Position numbers and translations under genes: made by a program. Below, in pieces: positions 34,890-43,301 of a stretch of DNA of 64,000 nt (its first letter is position 1; each line of letters opens with the position of its first letter). The DNA is from Cyanobium sp. Aljojuca 7A6 (GTDB lineage Bacteria; Cyanobacteriota; Cyanobacteriia; PCC-6307; Cyanobiaceae). Below the pieces are notes generated by a model that was given only the letters and a program-made list of their open reading frames with translations, did not search any database and was not told the DNA's origin. The stretch lies in the NCBI RefSeq assembly GCF_024346455.1, contig NZ_JAGQCY010000010.1, positions 1-64,000 on the forward strand, read 5' to 3'.

Positions 34890-35790
34890 CGTTGACCTGG
34901 CCGTCGCCCTCGGCTTCCAGTGGATCCCCCTCCGGGGTCGGCCAGACGGCGTCCCAGTAGCTGATGCCGTCCTTGTAGAAGGGCCGTCCGTCCAGTCGCT
35001 GGGTGTCGAGCTGGGTGCTGCCCATGGCCGTGATCAGGCCGCCGAGCTCCATCGGCCCGAGGTCCGTTTTGATGTCTTTGCGGGCCGCCATCATCAGGGC
35101 CGGCAGTCGCACCAGGTATTCCGGCCGGGTCAGCTTGCGGAACAGGGACTTCAGGGCCAGTTGCTGGCGGTCCATGCGGCCGAGATCGCCGGTTTCGTCA
35201 TGGCGGAAGCGCAGGAAGCCCTCCAGATCCTTGCCACGCAGGGTCTGCATCCCAGGCTGCAGATCAATGGACAGTCCCTGGCTTCGGTCTTCATAGAGCA
35301 TGCGCTTGGGGACATCCACCTCGATGCCGCCCAGCACGTCGGCCATCTGGCGGATGGAGGAGAGATTGACGACCAGATGGTGCTGAATGGGACGGCCGAG
35401 ACGTTGGGAAATCTCCCGCTTCACCGCTTCGATGCCGCCGAGGTTGTAGAGGGCGTTGATCTTGACCGGGCCGAAACTTTCGGCCTCGATGTAGGTGTCG
35501 CGCGGGATCTGGGTGATGCTGGTGCGGTTGCCATCGATGCGCAGGGTGGCGATCACATCGGTGTTGCCGCCGCCCACGTCGGTGCCCAGAATCAGTACAT
35601 CCTGACGGCCCATGCCGCCGCTCCAGGCGGCGAAGGGATTGGTGAGTGCGGCGCCGGCCTCGGCGCTGGATCGTGCTGAGATCAGTTGGGCCAGGGGCCC
35701 AGCCAGCAACAGGCCCGCTCCAAGGCCACAGGCCATGGCGAAGAAAATGGGGGCACGTCGACGCGCCGACCTGGGCTTGGACATTTTCAT
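34858..35790 (-). CDS. LCP family (LytR-CpsA-Psr) cell-envelope ligase
   Basis: 310 aa. Short N-terminal cytosolic stretch, one membrane helix (PIFFAMACGLGAGLLLAG), then the LCP catalytic domain (about 60-230): DVLILGTDVGGGNTDVIATL, SITQIPRDTYIEAE (with the catalytic Arg and Asp region), INALYNLGGIEAVKREI, and GIEVDVPKRMLYED. LCP enzymes attach polyprenyl-linked glycopolymers to cell wall; in cyanobacteria they are implicated in extracellular polysaccharide and cell-envelope attachment. ATG 35790 used. It lies just downstream (24-base gap) of the ABC exporter gene on the same strand. Confidence 0.9.
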   Translation of the reverse strand: MKMSKPRSARRRAPIFFAMACGLGAGLLLAGPLAQLISARSSAEAGAALTNPFAAWSGGMGRQDVLILGTDVGGGNTDVIATLRIDGNRTSITQIPRDTYIEAESFGPVKINALYNLGGIEAVKREISQRLGRPIQHHLVVNLSSIRQMADVLGGIEVDVPKRMLYEDRSQGLSIDLQPGMQTLRGKDLEGFLRFRHDETGDLGRMDRQQLALKSLFRKLTRPEYLVRLPALMMAARKDIKTDLGPMELGGLITAMGSTQLDTQRLDGRPFYKDGISYWDAVWPTPEGDPLEAEGDGQVNATNGRHRFLF

Positions 35791-35814
35791 TCAATCCAAA
35801 CTAAGCCCCTGGAC

Positions 35815-37644
35815 TCAGCGCAGGGCTTCCTCCGGCCTCAGTCCGGTCTGTACGCGCCAGAGCGCGGCATAGGCCCCGTTCCTGGCGAGCAGATCGTCGT
35901 GCCCGCCGCTCTCGACGATGCGGCCGCGTTCCATCACCACGATCCGGTCGGCGTGGCGCACCGTGCTCAGTCGGTGCGCGATCACCAGGGTGGTGCGTGC
36001 CGCGGTGATCCTGTCGAGGGAGCGCTGGATCGCCGCCTCCGTTTCGTTGTCGACGGCGGCGGTGGCCTCATCCAGCACCAGCACCGGCGGGTCCTTGAGG
36101 ATCGCCCGGGCGAGGGCGATGCGCTGCCGCTGGCCTCCGGACAGGCGCAGGCCCCGCTCGCCTACCACGGTGTCGTAACCCTGGGGCAACTCCTGGATGA
36201 ACGTGGTCGCCTCGGCCAGGCTGGCGGCCCTTTCGATAGCCCCGCGGCTGGCCTCGAAGCTGCCGTAGGCGATGTTCTCGGCCACAGTGCCATGGAAGAG
36301 AAACACCTCCTGGCTGACCAGGCCGATGGCCCGGCGCAGGTCCTGCAAGGTCAGCTCTTCAATCGCCACGCCGTCGAGAAGAATCCGGCCCGCCTGGATC
36401 GCATAGAGCCGTAGCAGCAGCTTGACGATGGTGCTCTTGCCGGAGCCGGTGGCCCCGACGATCCCGAGGGTGGCACCGGCTGGCACCTCCAGATCAAAGC
36501 CTTCCAGAAGCCTGTCGCGGCCGGAATAGGCGAAGTCAACCGCTTCGAAACGGAGGTGTCCGCGGACGGCGGCGAAGGGAAGCGGCCGGTCGCCACTGGG
36601 GATGGCGATGGGGGTGTCCAGCAGGTCCATCACCCGATGGGTGGAGGCCATGGCGCGTTGGTAGTCGTCGAGGGTGCGGCCCAGGGTGGTGAGCGGCCAG
36701 AGCAGGCGCTGGGTGATAAAGACCAAAAAGCTGTAGGTGCCGATGGCGATGGCGCCACTCCAGGCCTGCAGGCCGCCGATCACCAGGATCGCCAGGAAGG
36801 CGAACAGGATCGCGAATCGGATCAGGGGGATGAAGGCGGCTGACAGGCGGATCGCCTGGCCGTTGCTGGCGCGGTAGGCCTGGCTCTGGGCGACCAGCCG
36901 TTGCTTCTCCCAGTCCTCTGCCGCATAGCTCTTGATGGTCAGCATGCCGCCGAGGTTGTTGCTCAGCAGGCTGGCCAGGTCACCGGCCCGCTCGCGTACC
37001 TCCCGGTAGCGGGGGGCCAGGCGCCGCTGAAAACGCAGGGACCCCCACAGGATCACCGGAATCGGCAGGAAGGAGACCCCCGCGACTGTGGGGGACAGCA
37101 CGAGCATGGTGCCGCCCACCGCCAGAACGGTGGTGACCAGTTGCAGGATCTCGTTGGCTCCCTGGTCGAGGAAGCGTTCCAGCTGGTTGATGTCGTCGTT
37201 GAGAACCGTGAGCAGACGCCCGCTGCTGCCGGCCTCGAAGAAGCCCATCTCCAGGTGCTGGAGGTGGTCGTAGGCCTCGATGCGCAGCTCGTGCTGCACG
37301 GTCTGGGCCAGGCGTCGCCACAGCAGGGCGTAGAGGTACTCGAAAAGGGATTCGGCGCTCCAGACCAGGAACGAGAGCACCGCCAGTACCCCCAGCTGAC
37401 CGGGAACGGTGCTGAAGCCGAGTGCGGCCAGCCAGGAGGTGCGCTGTTGGACCACCACATCGACCGCCAGACCGATGAGGACCGGAGGGGCGAGGTCGAA
37501 GAGTTTGTTGAGGACCGAACAGGCGGCTGCGAGTCGAACGAGCCGAAGGTGGGGCCGAAGGCTGGCGAACAGACGCCTTAGGCCGGGTGTTGGGGTGGTT
37601 GGCGCCCCGACGCCATCAACGGCCATGGGGGCCGCGGGCGTCAC
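35815..37644 (-). CDS. ABC exporter (fused permease-ATPase, MsbA-like)
   Basis: 609 aa half-transporter. The six-helix permease (about 35-330) is followed by the ATPase: Walker [19 protein letters not shown] (about 389-406), Q-loop [12 protein letters not shown], signature [17 protein letters not shown], Walker [13 protein letters not shown], and H-loop AHRLSTVRH. Heterodimer partner not needed. Starts at GTG 37644 or ATG 37626; the GTG overlaps the stop of the RRM protein gene (GTGA), so the two are translated together. Substrate unknown, probably lipids or lipopolysaccharide-type molecules, consistent with the neighbouring LCP ligase. Confidence 0.9.
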   Translation of the reverse strand: MTPAAPMAVDGVGAPTTPTPGLRRLFASLRPHLRLVRLAAACSVLNKLFDLAPPVLIGLAVDVVVQQRTSWLAALGFSTVPGQLGVLAVLSFLVWSAESLFEYLYALLWRRLAQTVQHELRIEAYDHLQHLEMGFFEAGSSGRLLTVLNDDINQLERFLDQGANEILQLVTTVLAVGGTMLVLSPTVAGVSFLPIPVILWGSLRFQRRLAPRYREVRERAGDLASLLSNNLGGMLTIKSYAAEDWEKQRLVAQSQAYRASNGQAIRLSAAFIPLIRFAILFAFLAILVIGGLQAWSGAIAIGTYSFLVFITQRLLWPLTTLGRTLDDYQRAMASTHRVMDLLDTPIAIPSGDRPLPFAAVRGHLRFEAVDFAYSGRDRLLEGFDLEVPAGATLGIVGATGSGKSTIVKLLLRLYAIQAGRILLDGVAIEELTLQDLRRAIGLVSQEVFLFHGTVAENIAYGSFEASRGAIERAASLAEATTFIQELPQGYDTVVGERGLRLSGGQRQRIALARAILKDPPVLVLDEATAAVDNETEAAIQRSLDRITAARTTLVIAHRLSTVRHADRIVVMERGRIVESGGHDDLLARNGAYAALWRVQTGLRPEEALR

Positions 37645-38075
37645 CAGCGATTGCCGCCTCCGCCACCACCCCCATAGCCGCCACCAGCGCCACCGCCGTA
37701 GCCGCCACCACCGCCACCACCCCCGTAGCTGCCGCCACCGCCGGAGCGGCCGCCGCCACCGCCGGGGCGACCACCGCCGCCGCCGCCGCCGCCGTAGCCG
37801 CCGCCACCGGAGCGTCCCCCGCCACCGCCACCTTCACGGGGTGTGGCTTTGTTGACCCGGATCATCCGCCCCATCCATTCGACGTCCTGCAGGTCGTCGA
37901 TGGCCTTCTGCTCGGAGGCATCGTCGGCCAGTTCGATGAAGGCAAAGCCGCGTTTGCGACCCGTTTCCCGGTCGAGGGGAAGGCTGCACTGACGGACCTC
38001 GCCGTACTGGCCGAAGAGATCGAGAAGGTCCTCGCGTTCAGCCTGGAACGAGAGGTTGCCGACGTAGATGGTCAT
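37641..38075 (-). CDS. glycine-rich RNA-binding protein (RRM)
   Basis: 144 aa. An RRM domain (about 1-80) has both RNP motifs: RNP2 IYVGNLSF and RNP1 KRGFAFIEL. The second half is a Gly/Arg/Ser/Tyr-rich tail of over 60 residues that ends in GNRW. Cyanobacterial Rbp proteins of this type are induced by cold and bind RNA broadly. The gene has a hairpin leader (see 38095-38118) and is followed by the ABC exporter with overlapping GTGA. The Gly codons form GGN runs that make the region low-complexity at DNA level. Confidence 0.95.
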   Translation of the reverse strand: MTIYVGNLSFQAEREDLLDLFGQYGEVRQCSLPLDRETGRKRGFAFIELADDASEQKAIDDLQDVEWMGRMIRVNKATPREGGGGGGRSGGGGYGGGGGGGGRPGGGGGRSGGGGSYGGGGGGGGYGGGAGGGYGGGGGGGNRW

Positions 38076-38359
38076 TCAATGAAAAAGCTGGAACGGATTC
38101 CTCCGGTGTCGGGAATCCCATGGGAAGCAGGCGGTCGGCATGGAGGTCAGAACGGATCCAGGGGAGGGGACGGTTCTGTTGGGCCTGAGCCGGCGTTGCG
38201 TGCCGAAGGGATCCAGAGCGGTATGGAACTGGAGGAAGCCTACAACCGAGGCCAGAGTCTCTATGGAGAAGTTTGAAGCGGAAGCGAAGCAATTCCGAAG
38301 GTTTTTCCGGCCCAGGCCCGGACGCTCCATTGTCAGCAAACCCTGATCAAGCTGATCCC
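38076..38359. other. 284-base divergent spacer
   Basis: Contains the RRM leader hairpin at its left end and no clear gene. A further minus-strand promoter for the RRM gene should lie here, but no clear -10 was identified. The right half is the leader of the 67-aa gene. Confidence 0.35.
38095..38118 (-). promoter_or_regulatory. leader hairpin of the RRM gene
   Basis: A perfect 7-bp dyad GGATTCC/GGAATCC with a 10-base loop, 19 bases upstream of the RRM ATG; the loop and downstream arm contain GGAGG. No Shine-Dalgarno lies closer to the ATG. A structured leader would suit a gene controlled by temperature or by its own protein. Confidence 0.4.
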
Positions 38360-38563
38360 ATGAAAACCGCCCCCGTTCCCTGGAGCCTCACCTGGCATGA
38401 GGATGGCGAGCTCGGAACCCAGGATCTGTTCGACCTGCTCCAGGTCCTTGTGGCTAACGAAAGTCACGAAGTTCAGATGTCCCTCATCGCCGTTGTGGAG
38501 CAGCTCACGGTCAGTGATCGCCAGGCGATGGCCAGCGAGGAGGTCACCCGGATGTGTGCCTGA
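38360..38563 (+). CDS. small conserved cyanobacterial protein, 67 aa
   Basis: ATG 38360 opens a compact, helical, acidic protein (ELGTQDLFDLLQVLVANESH). No signal peptide or known motif. Codon use matches the neighbours, and the acidic helix-rich composition is coherent over its whole length, so it is probably real. The frame extends upstream to 38273, but the extension is compositionally poor and lacks a ribosome binding site. Function unknown. Confidence 0.6.
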   Translation: MKTAPVPWSLTWHEDGELGTQDLFDLLQVLVANESHEVQMSLIAVVEQLTVSDRQAMASEEVTRMCA

Positions 38564-38577
38564 CGTGAAGGCCTCGA

Positions 38578-38901
38578 TCAGATCGGGTAGCGCTTTGAGG
38601 TGGCGTCCCTGCAGCTGCTGCGGGCGGAGGCGATGCTGCTGCCGCTCGTGATGCGATCGGCCACGCAGCTGCAGGCGTAGTGGGCCATCCCGTCGGGAGC
38701 CTTCTTGCCGGACTGGGCCAGTTCCGTCTCGAAGGCGGAGAGGCAGAAGGAGCGCACCACCTCAAGGATGGGGCCGGAAACCGCCTCCGCCGGGCTCCCC
38801 GTCGGCCCCAGAGCTGCCAGGGCAAGCAGGCTGAGGCTCAGCCAGCCGAGGCCTGGCAGCTCTCGGGGAGATCGCAATCGGGGCCACTGCTGGGAAGGCA
38901 T
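38578..38901 (-). CDS. secreted small protein with Cys pairs, 107 aa
   Basis: Signal peptide LSLSLLALAALGPTGSPAEA (about 20-39) followed by a mature part of about 65 residues with four Cys (FCLSAF, YACSCVAD, SSCRDA). The spacing suggests two disulphides. A family name is not recognised. It faces the 67-aa gene convergently with a 14-base gap and lies 34 bases downstream of the DEAD-box helicase gene on the same strand. Confidence 0.6.
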   Translation of the reverse strand: MPSQQWPRLRSPRELPGLGWLSLSLLALAALGPTGSPAEAVSGPILEVVRSFCLSAFETELAQSGKKAPDGMAHYACSCVADRITSGSSIASARSSCRDATSKRYPI

Positions 38902-38935
38902 GGGAAGGCGGCGTGGTGAACGCCGGCGAGGGGAA

Positions 38936-40837
38936 TCAGGAGCCCAGTCGGGAGATCTGAAGTTCCTTGTTCATCACCCGCAGGCGACGAAGGTCCGCGA
39001 AGACGTCTTCAGGCATGCCCTTGGGCAGGTCGACGGTGCTGTGGGCATCGAAGATGCGGATCTTTCCGATCGAACGACCGGCGAGACCGGATTCGTTGGC
39101 GATGGCGCCCACAATGTTCCCGGGCTTGACCCGATCGCGCCAGCCCACTTCGATGCGGAACCGCTCCATATTGTCCTCGGGGCCGTCTTCGTTGCGCTCC
39201 TGGTTGCGGTCGTTGAACGAACGGCGTTCGCCGCCCCGCTCCCTGTCGCCACGGTCGCGGTCTCGCTCCCTGGTGGGGGCACCGGGACGGGATTGACCCC
39301 AGCGCTCCTCACCCTGGAGCAGCAGGGGCTTGCCGCCCAGCCCCAGTTCCAGGGCGGCCAGGGCCAGCTGGTCGGGGCTGCAGGACTGCTCCTGGGCCAC
39401 CCGTTGCAGGATCTCCGCCAGTAGGGCCCTTTCCTCGGGATTGCAGACCGGCTGCTGCAAGGTCGTGGTGAGTTTCTGGCGCAGGCGGTCGAGGCGGTGC
39501 TGATTGATGCTGGCGTTGCCGGGCACCTCCATCGCTTCGATCGGCTGATTCACGGCGCGCTCCATACCCCCGAGGAAGCGACGTTCCCGCGGCGTCAGGA
39601 AAAGGATCGCCTCACCATTGCGGCCGGCCCGACCGGTGCGGCCGATGCGGTGCACATAGGCCTCGCCATCAAAGGGGATGTCGTAATTGATGACCAGGCC
39701 GATGCGGTCAACGTCGAGGCCCCTGGCCGCCACGTCAGTGGCCACCAACACGTTGACCCGGCCATCCCGCAGGCGCTCGATGGTGCGCTCCCGTTGGGTC
39801 TGGGGCACATCGCCGTTGAGCACAGCCACGTCGTAGCCGTGTTGCTCCAGCGACTCGGCCACCGTGAGGGTGATGGCCTTGGTGCGGGCGAAGATGATCA
39901 CCCCTTCACTGCCCTCGGCCTCCAGCACCCGTTCGAGCGCCTCGAGTTTCTGGGGGCCGTTCACCACCAGATGTCGCTGGCGGATGCGGCGTCCGTCGGC
40001 GGCCTTCTGACGAATGGTGACCTCGGCCGGGTCCTTGAGATAGTTCTGCGAGATGCGACGGATCTCCGAGGGCATCGTGGCGGAGAACAGCACCACCTGA
40101 CGCTCGGCGGGGAGCTGCTCAAGCACCCACTTGACGTCGTCGATGAAGCCCATGCGGAGCATCTCATCAGCCTCGTCCAGCACCAGGCTGCGCAAGCCGG
40201 AGAGGTCGAGGGTGCCCTGACGCATGTGGTCCATCACCCGGCCAGGGGTGCCGACCACGATCTGCACACCCCGGCGCAGGTGCTGGATCTGGTCGCGGAA
40301 GTCGGCGCCGCCATAGATCGGCAGCACCTTCACGCCCTTCATGCAGGCCGCATAGCTGTTGAAAGCCTCTGCCACCTGCATCGCCAGTTCGCGGGTGGGG
40401 GTGAGCACCAGCACCTGGGGGGTGCGCTGGCCGGGATCGAGGCGCTCCAGCAGGGGCAGGCCGAAGGCGGCTGTCTTGCCGGTGCCGGTCTGGGCCTGGC
40501 CCACAAGATCGCGGCCGAGCATCAGCTCGGGAATGGCGGCTTTCTGAATCGGGGAAGGTTCCTCGAAACCAATGGCCGCCAGGCCGTCGAGCAGTTCACG
40601 GCGCAGGCCGAAAGCGGCGAAGGCGCTGACGGGGAGAGCGATTTCCGCCGCGGGAACGGCGCCCTCAAGGTCCGCTACCGGCTCAGCGGACACAACAGTG
40701 TCGGTGGTGTCGGTGTTGCTGTCGTCGTCCTGGGAAGCGAGGACGGACGAGAGGATAACGTCTTCGCAAGGCTGCTCAATAGCCGCCTGGGAATCGGCGG
40801 CACCAGTGAGGGTGCTGCCGTCAATGATCTGGGTCAC
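38936..40837 (-). CDS. DEAD-box RNA helicase (DeaD/CrhR-like)
   Basis: 633 aa from GTG 40837. All helicase motifs are present: Q motif FEEPSPIQKAAIP, I AQTGTGKTAAF, Ia PTRELAMQV, Ib VGTPGRVMDH, II LDEADEML, III FSATMP, IV GVIIFARTK, V ATDVAARGLDVD, VI YVHRIGRTGRAGR. A basic linker rich in Arg, Glu and Asp (RERDRDRGDRERGG) precedes a DbpA-like RNA-binding domain (about 555-630; MERFRIEVGWRDRVKPGNIV). An acidic N-terminal extension of about 65 residues is unusual. Acts in ribosome assembly and cold-stress RNA remodelling, in keeping with the neighbouring RRM gene. Confidence 0.95.
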   Translation of the reverse strand: MTQIIDGSTLTGAADSQAAIEQPCEDVILSSVLASQDDDSNTDTTDTVVSAEPVADLEGAVPAAEIALPVSAFAAFGLRRELLDGLAAIGFEEPSPIQKAAIPELMLGRDLVGQAQTGTGKTAAFGLPLLERLDPGQRTPQVLVLTPTRELAMQVAEAFNSYAACMKGVKVLPIYGGADFRDQIQHLRRGVQIVVGTPGRVMDHMRQGTLDLSGLRSLVLDEADEMLRMGFIDDVKWVLEQLPAERQVVLFSATMPSEIRRISQNYLKDPAEVTIRQKAADGRRIRQRHLVVNGPQKLEALERVLEAEGSEGVIIFARTKAITLTVAESLEQHGYDVAVLNGDVPQTQRERTIERLRDGRVNVLVATDVAARGLDVDRIGLVINYDIPFDGEAYVHRIGRTGRAGRNGEAILFLTPRERRFLGGMERAVNQPIEAMEVPGNASINQHRLDRLRQKLTTTLQQPVCNPEERALLAEILQRVAQEQSCSPDQLALAALELGLGGKPLLLQGEERWGQSRPGAPTRERDRDRGDRERGGERRSFNDRNQERNEDGPEDNMERFRIEVGWRDRVKPGNIVGAIANESGLAGRSIGKIRIFDAHSTVDLPKGMPEDVFADLRRLRVMNKELQISRLGS

Positions 40838-40927
40838 GGGTTGCTGAAGCCTGGTGAATCCTTCAACGCAGGCCGGCAGTGGACCGTGGGAAATGGGTGC
40901 TCTGCACCCGGGCTGCCTTGCCCTTGC

Positions 40928-41302
40928 TCAAAGGTTGAAATGAGACTTTACCACCCTGCCGTAATCGTCGCTGAAACGCTCGATGTCGTCCTCGCGCAGC
41001 TCCGACCCCCGTTGCACCTCAATGATTTCCAGGTCGGAAGCTGCCGCCGCTGCCCGGTGCACGCCACCGCAGGGTACGAACAGGGTGGCGCCGGGAACAG
41101 CGGCGATGCAGGCGCCATCGCACTCCATCACCCCCGCTCCAGCCACCACCACCCAGTGCTCGATGCGGTGGTGGTGGCGCTGAAGACTGAGGCGCTGATC
41201 GGCCGTGATCAGGATCCGCTTGACGAGATAGCCGGGGCCCGTCGCTAGGGTTTCAAACCATCCCCAAGGACGGTGGACGCGTTCAGTGATGGACGCTGTC
41301 AA
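40928..41302 (-). CDS. mannose-6-phosphate isomerase type II-like cupin
   Basis: 124 aa. Single cupin barrel with metal-ligand motif SLQRHHHRIEHWVVVAG (His triplet and Glu) and VPCGGVHRAAAA (second His). The start VHRPWGWFETL is the signature of the C-terminal domain of GDP-mannose pyrophosphorylase/phosphomannose isomerase bifunctional enzymes; here it stands alone. TTG 41302 is the only start upstream of the motif. It probably isomerises or binds a phosphosugar. Confidence 0.8.
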   Translation of the reverse strand: MTASITERVHRPWGWFETLATGPGYLVKRILITADQRLSLQRHHHRIEHWVVVAGAGVMECDGACIAAVPGATLFVPCGGVHRAAAAASDLEIIEVQRGSELREDDIERFSDDYGRVVKSHFNL

Positions 41303-41460
41303 CGGTTGCCGATGGGTGGGGGGTTAGTCGGTTGCTAAGGAAAGACTGACCGGAACCGCCTGGGGCCAGGGTATCCATGGGGTTGTCCCTGTCGACCTCG
41401 GGGCACCTGAGGGAGCGTGTCCGGGGGGCCGGTCCGATCCTTCGTGACGATGCAGGAGGG

Positions 41461-41479
41461 CATTCCTCAAGGAGGAATG
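41461..41479. promoter_or_regulatory. perfect hairpin CATTCCTC-aag-GAGGAATG
   Basis: Eight perfect base pairs with a three-base loop. On the + strand the right arm contains GGAGG and the ATG of a candidate small ORF. No T-tract follows on either strand, so it is not an obvious terminator. It might be a leader structure or protein site. Confidence 0.4.
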
Positions 41480-41650
41480 GAGGGCTCCCTGAAGGGGAGA
41501 GATCCCAGCGGTGGAGACTATTGGAGCAGGGGCTCCGGTGCGACCGGCCCGGGGGGAACGTGCCGATGGACGAAGTATGGATCGGGGGGCGATGCTCTCT
41601 TCGAACGGTTCACTTTTCGTAGACACATCACCCCGTATGGCGATGCATGA
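41477..41650 (+). CDS. candidate small ORF, 57 aa, uncertain
   Basis: ATG 41477 (longer in-frame starts at 41450 and 41417) encodes a Gly/Arg-rich, aromatic-containing peptide (GGDYWSRGSG, then ALFERFTFRRHITPYGDA). A Shine-Dalgarno-like AAGGAGG sits only one base before the ATG, too close for a standard start; it would fit the ATG at 41450 no better. No recognised family. Kept because it fills part of a gap and overlaps a perfect hairpin; it may well be chance. Confidence 0.2.
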   Translation: MEGSLKGRDPSGGDYWSRGSGATGPGGTCRWTKYGSGGDALFERFTFRRHITPYGDA

Positions 41651-41657
41651 AGAACGC

Positions 41658-43301
41658 TTAAGTCGAGGACCCGGCGCTGGGTTCGTTGTCCCCATCGGTG
41701 AGCAGCAGGGCCGCCTGCCGGGCCCGGGTCAGGGCGGTGTAGAGCAGGCGGCTATCCCTGGACCCGCCGCTGGGCAGCAACACGATCACTTCCTCGGCTT
41801 CGCTGCCCTGGGCCTTGTGAACCGTCAGGGCCAGGGCGGGCTCGGCCGCGCCAGCCAACTGGCCGGGATGGATCCAGATCGCCTCCCCGTTCCCGTCGCC
41901 GAACAGCAGCCGTGCCGACGGCCCCGGCCCGCCGACGAGCAGCCCCACATCCCCGTTGGCCAGGTCCAGTTCCGGCAGGTTGCGGCGGCAGAGCACGGGG
42001 GTGCCCACCGGTAAATCCTGCAGATCGCCGCCCAGTTGTCCCCCCAGCAGGGTCCGATGGATCGCTTCCAGTCCCCAGCGCCCCTGGCGCTGGGGGGCCA
42101 TCACCAGCAGCCGGTCCCGCTCTTCGAGCAACTTCCCGCATCCCTGGGCTGATCCTGGCCGGCACCGTCCCGCCAGCCGTGCCAGGGAGGCCTGGTGGCG
42201 AAGCAGCCGCTCCAGAAGTTCCGCCGGCAGGGTGCGTGGGGAGCAGGGACGCCAGCGCAGGTTGTCGGTGGCCTTCAGGGCCTGCAGCAGAGGCCGAATG
42301 GCGGTGAGTGGGTCGGTGGAACTGGTGCTGGGGGCGGTGGCCAGACTCTGGCGCAGGGTGCTGGCCACCGCGGCAATGGCGCCGGCGTTGCGGTAACTGG
42401 TTGTCAGGGTGATGGCGGCGGCCCCGAGCTGATGCCGACAGTCGGGCCTTTGCAGTTCCTGGAGCACGGCCCCCGGCGCGATCGGGGGCAGCTGGGCCGG
42501 GTCGCCCACCAGCACCAGTCGGCAGGTGGCGGGCAGGGCCTCCAGCAGGGCGGCCATCAGGCCCAGGTCCAGCATCGACACCTCATCCACCACCAGCAGG
42601 TCGAGCTCGAGGGGGCGGCCGCGGTGGCGGCCCAAACGGTCGCCGCGGCTCTCCAGCAGCCGATGCAGGGTCGTGCAGGGGAGAGTGCCCCCGGTGGCGG
42701 CCCGCAGGCGGCCCGCCGCCTTGCCGGTGGGTGCCGCCAGATGGAGGCGGCACCCGGGCTCTTGGTCTCGGAGCGCCGCGATCATGGCGGCCACCGTGCT
42801 GGTCTTGCCGGTGCCGGGCCCTCCCTCCAGCAGCACCAGCCCCTGGCTCAGCACCGCGGCCACCGCCTGCCGCTGGCGCCCATCGAGGTCGGCCCATTCA
42901 GGGAGGTCACGGACCCCAGGCACCGCAGCCGAAGCCGGCCGCTCCAGGGTCCCCGCACGGCCAACCAGGGCGTCGATCACCGCCTGCCGCTGTCGCTGCC
43001 AGCGGCGCCACTGCAACCGCCCCTCCTCCAGGGCCAGGGGGCCGTCCGGATCCCCGCAGAGCGGACTGCTGGCCAAGGCGCTGCGGTGCTCCTCGGGCCA
43101 GGACGCCGCGCTCACCTCGACCGGTGGTGGCCCGTTCAGATCCAGCTCCAGTTCCCCCCGCCCGAGGGCAGTGGTGAGGGCCGTGATCACCTCGGCGATC
43201 AAGGGATCACAGGGCGTGCCATAGAGACGCGGCAGGGCTTCGGCCAGGCTGGGGCCGAGGGCCGTCAACCAGGGTGGGGGGATGTGGATGGCGTCCGTCA
43301 T
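41658..43301 (-). CDS. recD: exodeoxyribonuclease V alpha subunit RecD
   Basis: 547 aa SF1B helicase of RecBCD. Walker A LLEGGPGTGKTSTVAAM (about 158-174), Walker B LLVVDEVSMLDLGLMAALL, GDPAQLPPIAPGAVL, and the C-terminal motif VI-region ALTVHKAQGSEAEEVIVLLP. The start ATG 43301 overlaps the recB stop by four bases. Third gene of the recC-recB-recD run; RecD drives fast 5'-3' translocation on the other strand. Confidence 0.95.
   Translation of the reverse strand: MTDAIHIPPPWLTALGPSLAEALPRLYGTPCDPLIAEVITALTTALGRGELELDLNGPPPVEVSAASWPEEHRSALASSPLCGDPDGPLALEEGRLQWRRWQRQRQAVIDALVGRAGTLERPASAAVPGVRDLPEWADLDGRQRQAVAAVLSQGLVLLEGGPGTGKTSTVAAMIAALRDQEPGCRLHLAAPTGKAAGRLRAATGGTLPCTTLHRLLESRGDRLGRHRGRPLELDLLVVDEVSMLDLGLMAALLEALPATCRLVLVGDPAQLPPIAPGAVLQELQRPDCRHQLGAAAITLTTSYRNAGAIAAVASTLRQSLATAPSTSSTDPLTAIRPLLQALKATDNLRWRPCSPRTLPAELLERLLRHQASLARLAGRCRPGSAQGCGKLLEERDRLLVMAPQRQGRWGLEAIHRTLLGGQLGGDLQDLPVGTPVLCRRNLPELDLANGDVGLLVGGPGPSARLLFGDGNGEAIWIHPGQLAGAAEPALALTVHKAQGSEAEEVIVLLPSGGSRDSRLLYTALTRARQAALLLTDGDNEPSAGSST

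Larger units (their letters stand above)
41303..41657. other. 355-base stretch without a firm gene
   Basis: Longest gap in the window. Contents: a perfect 8-bp hairpin at 41461-41479 and a candidate 57-codon ORF at 41477-41650. The minus-strand frame across it (41324-41695) is Pro/Ser/Arg-rich without a start signal and is not called. Confidence 0.5.

Noticed and set aside
39497-41248. 583-codon + strand frame opposite the DEAD-box helicase
   Set aside because: The minus strand has all helicase motifs; this frame has none.
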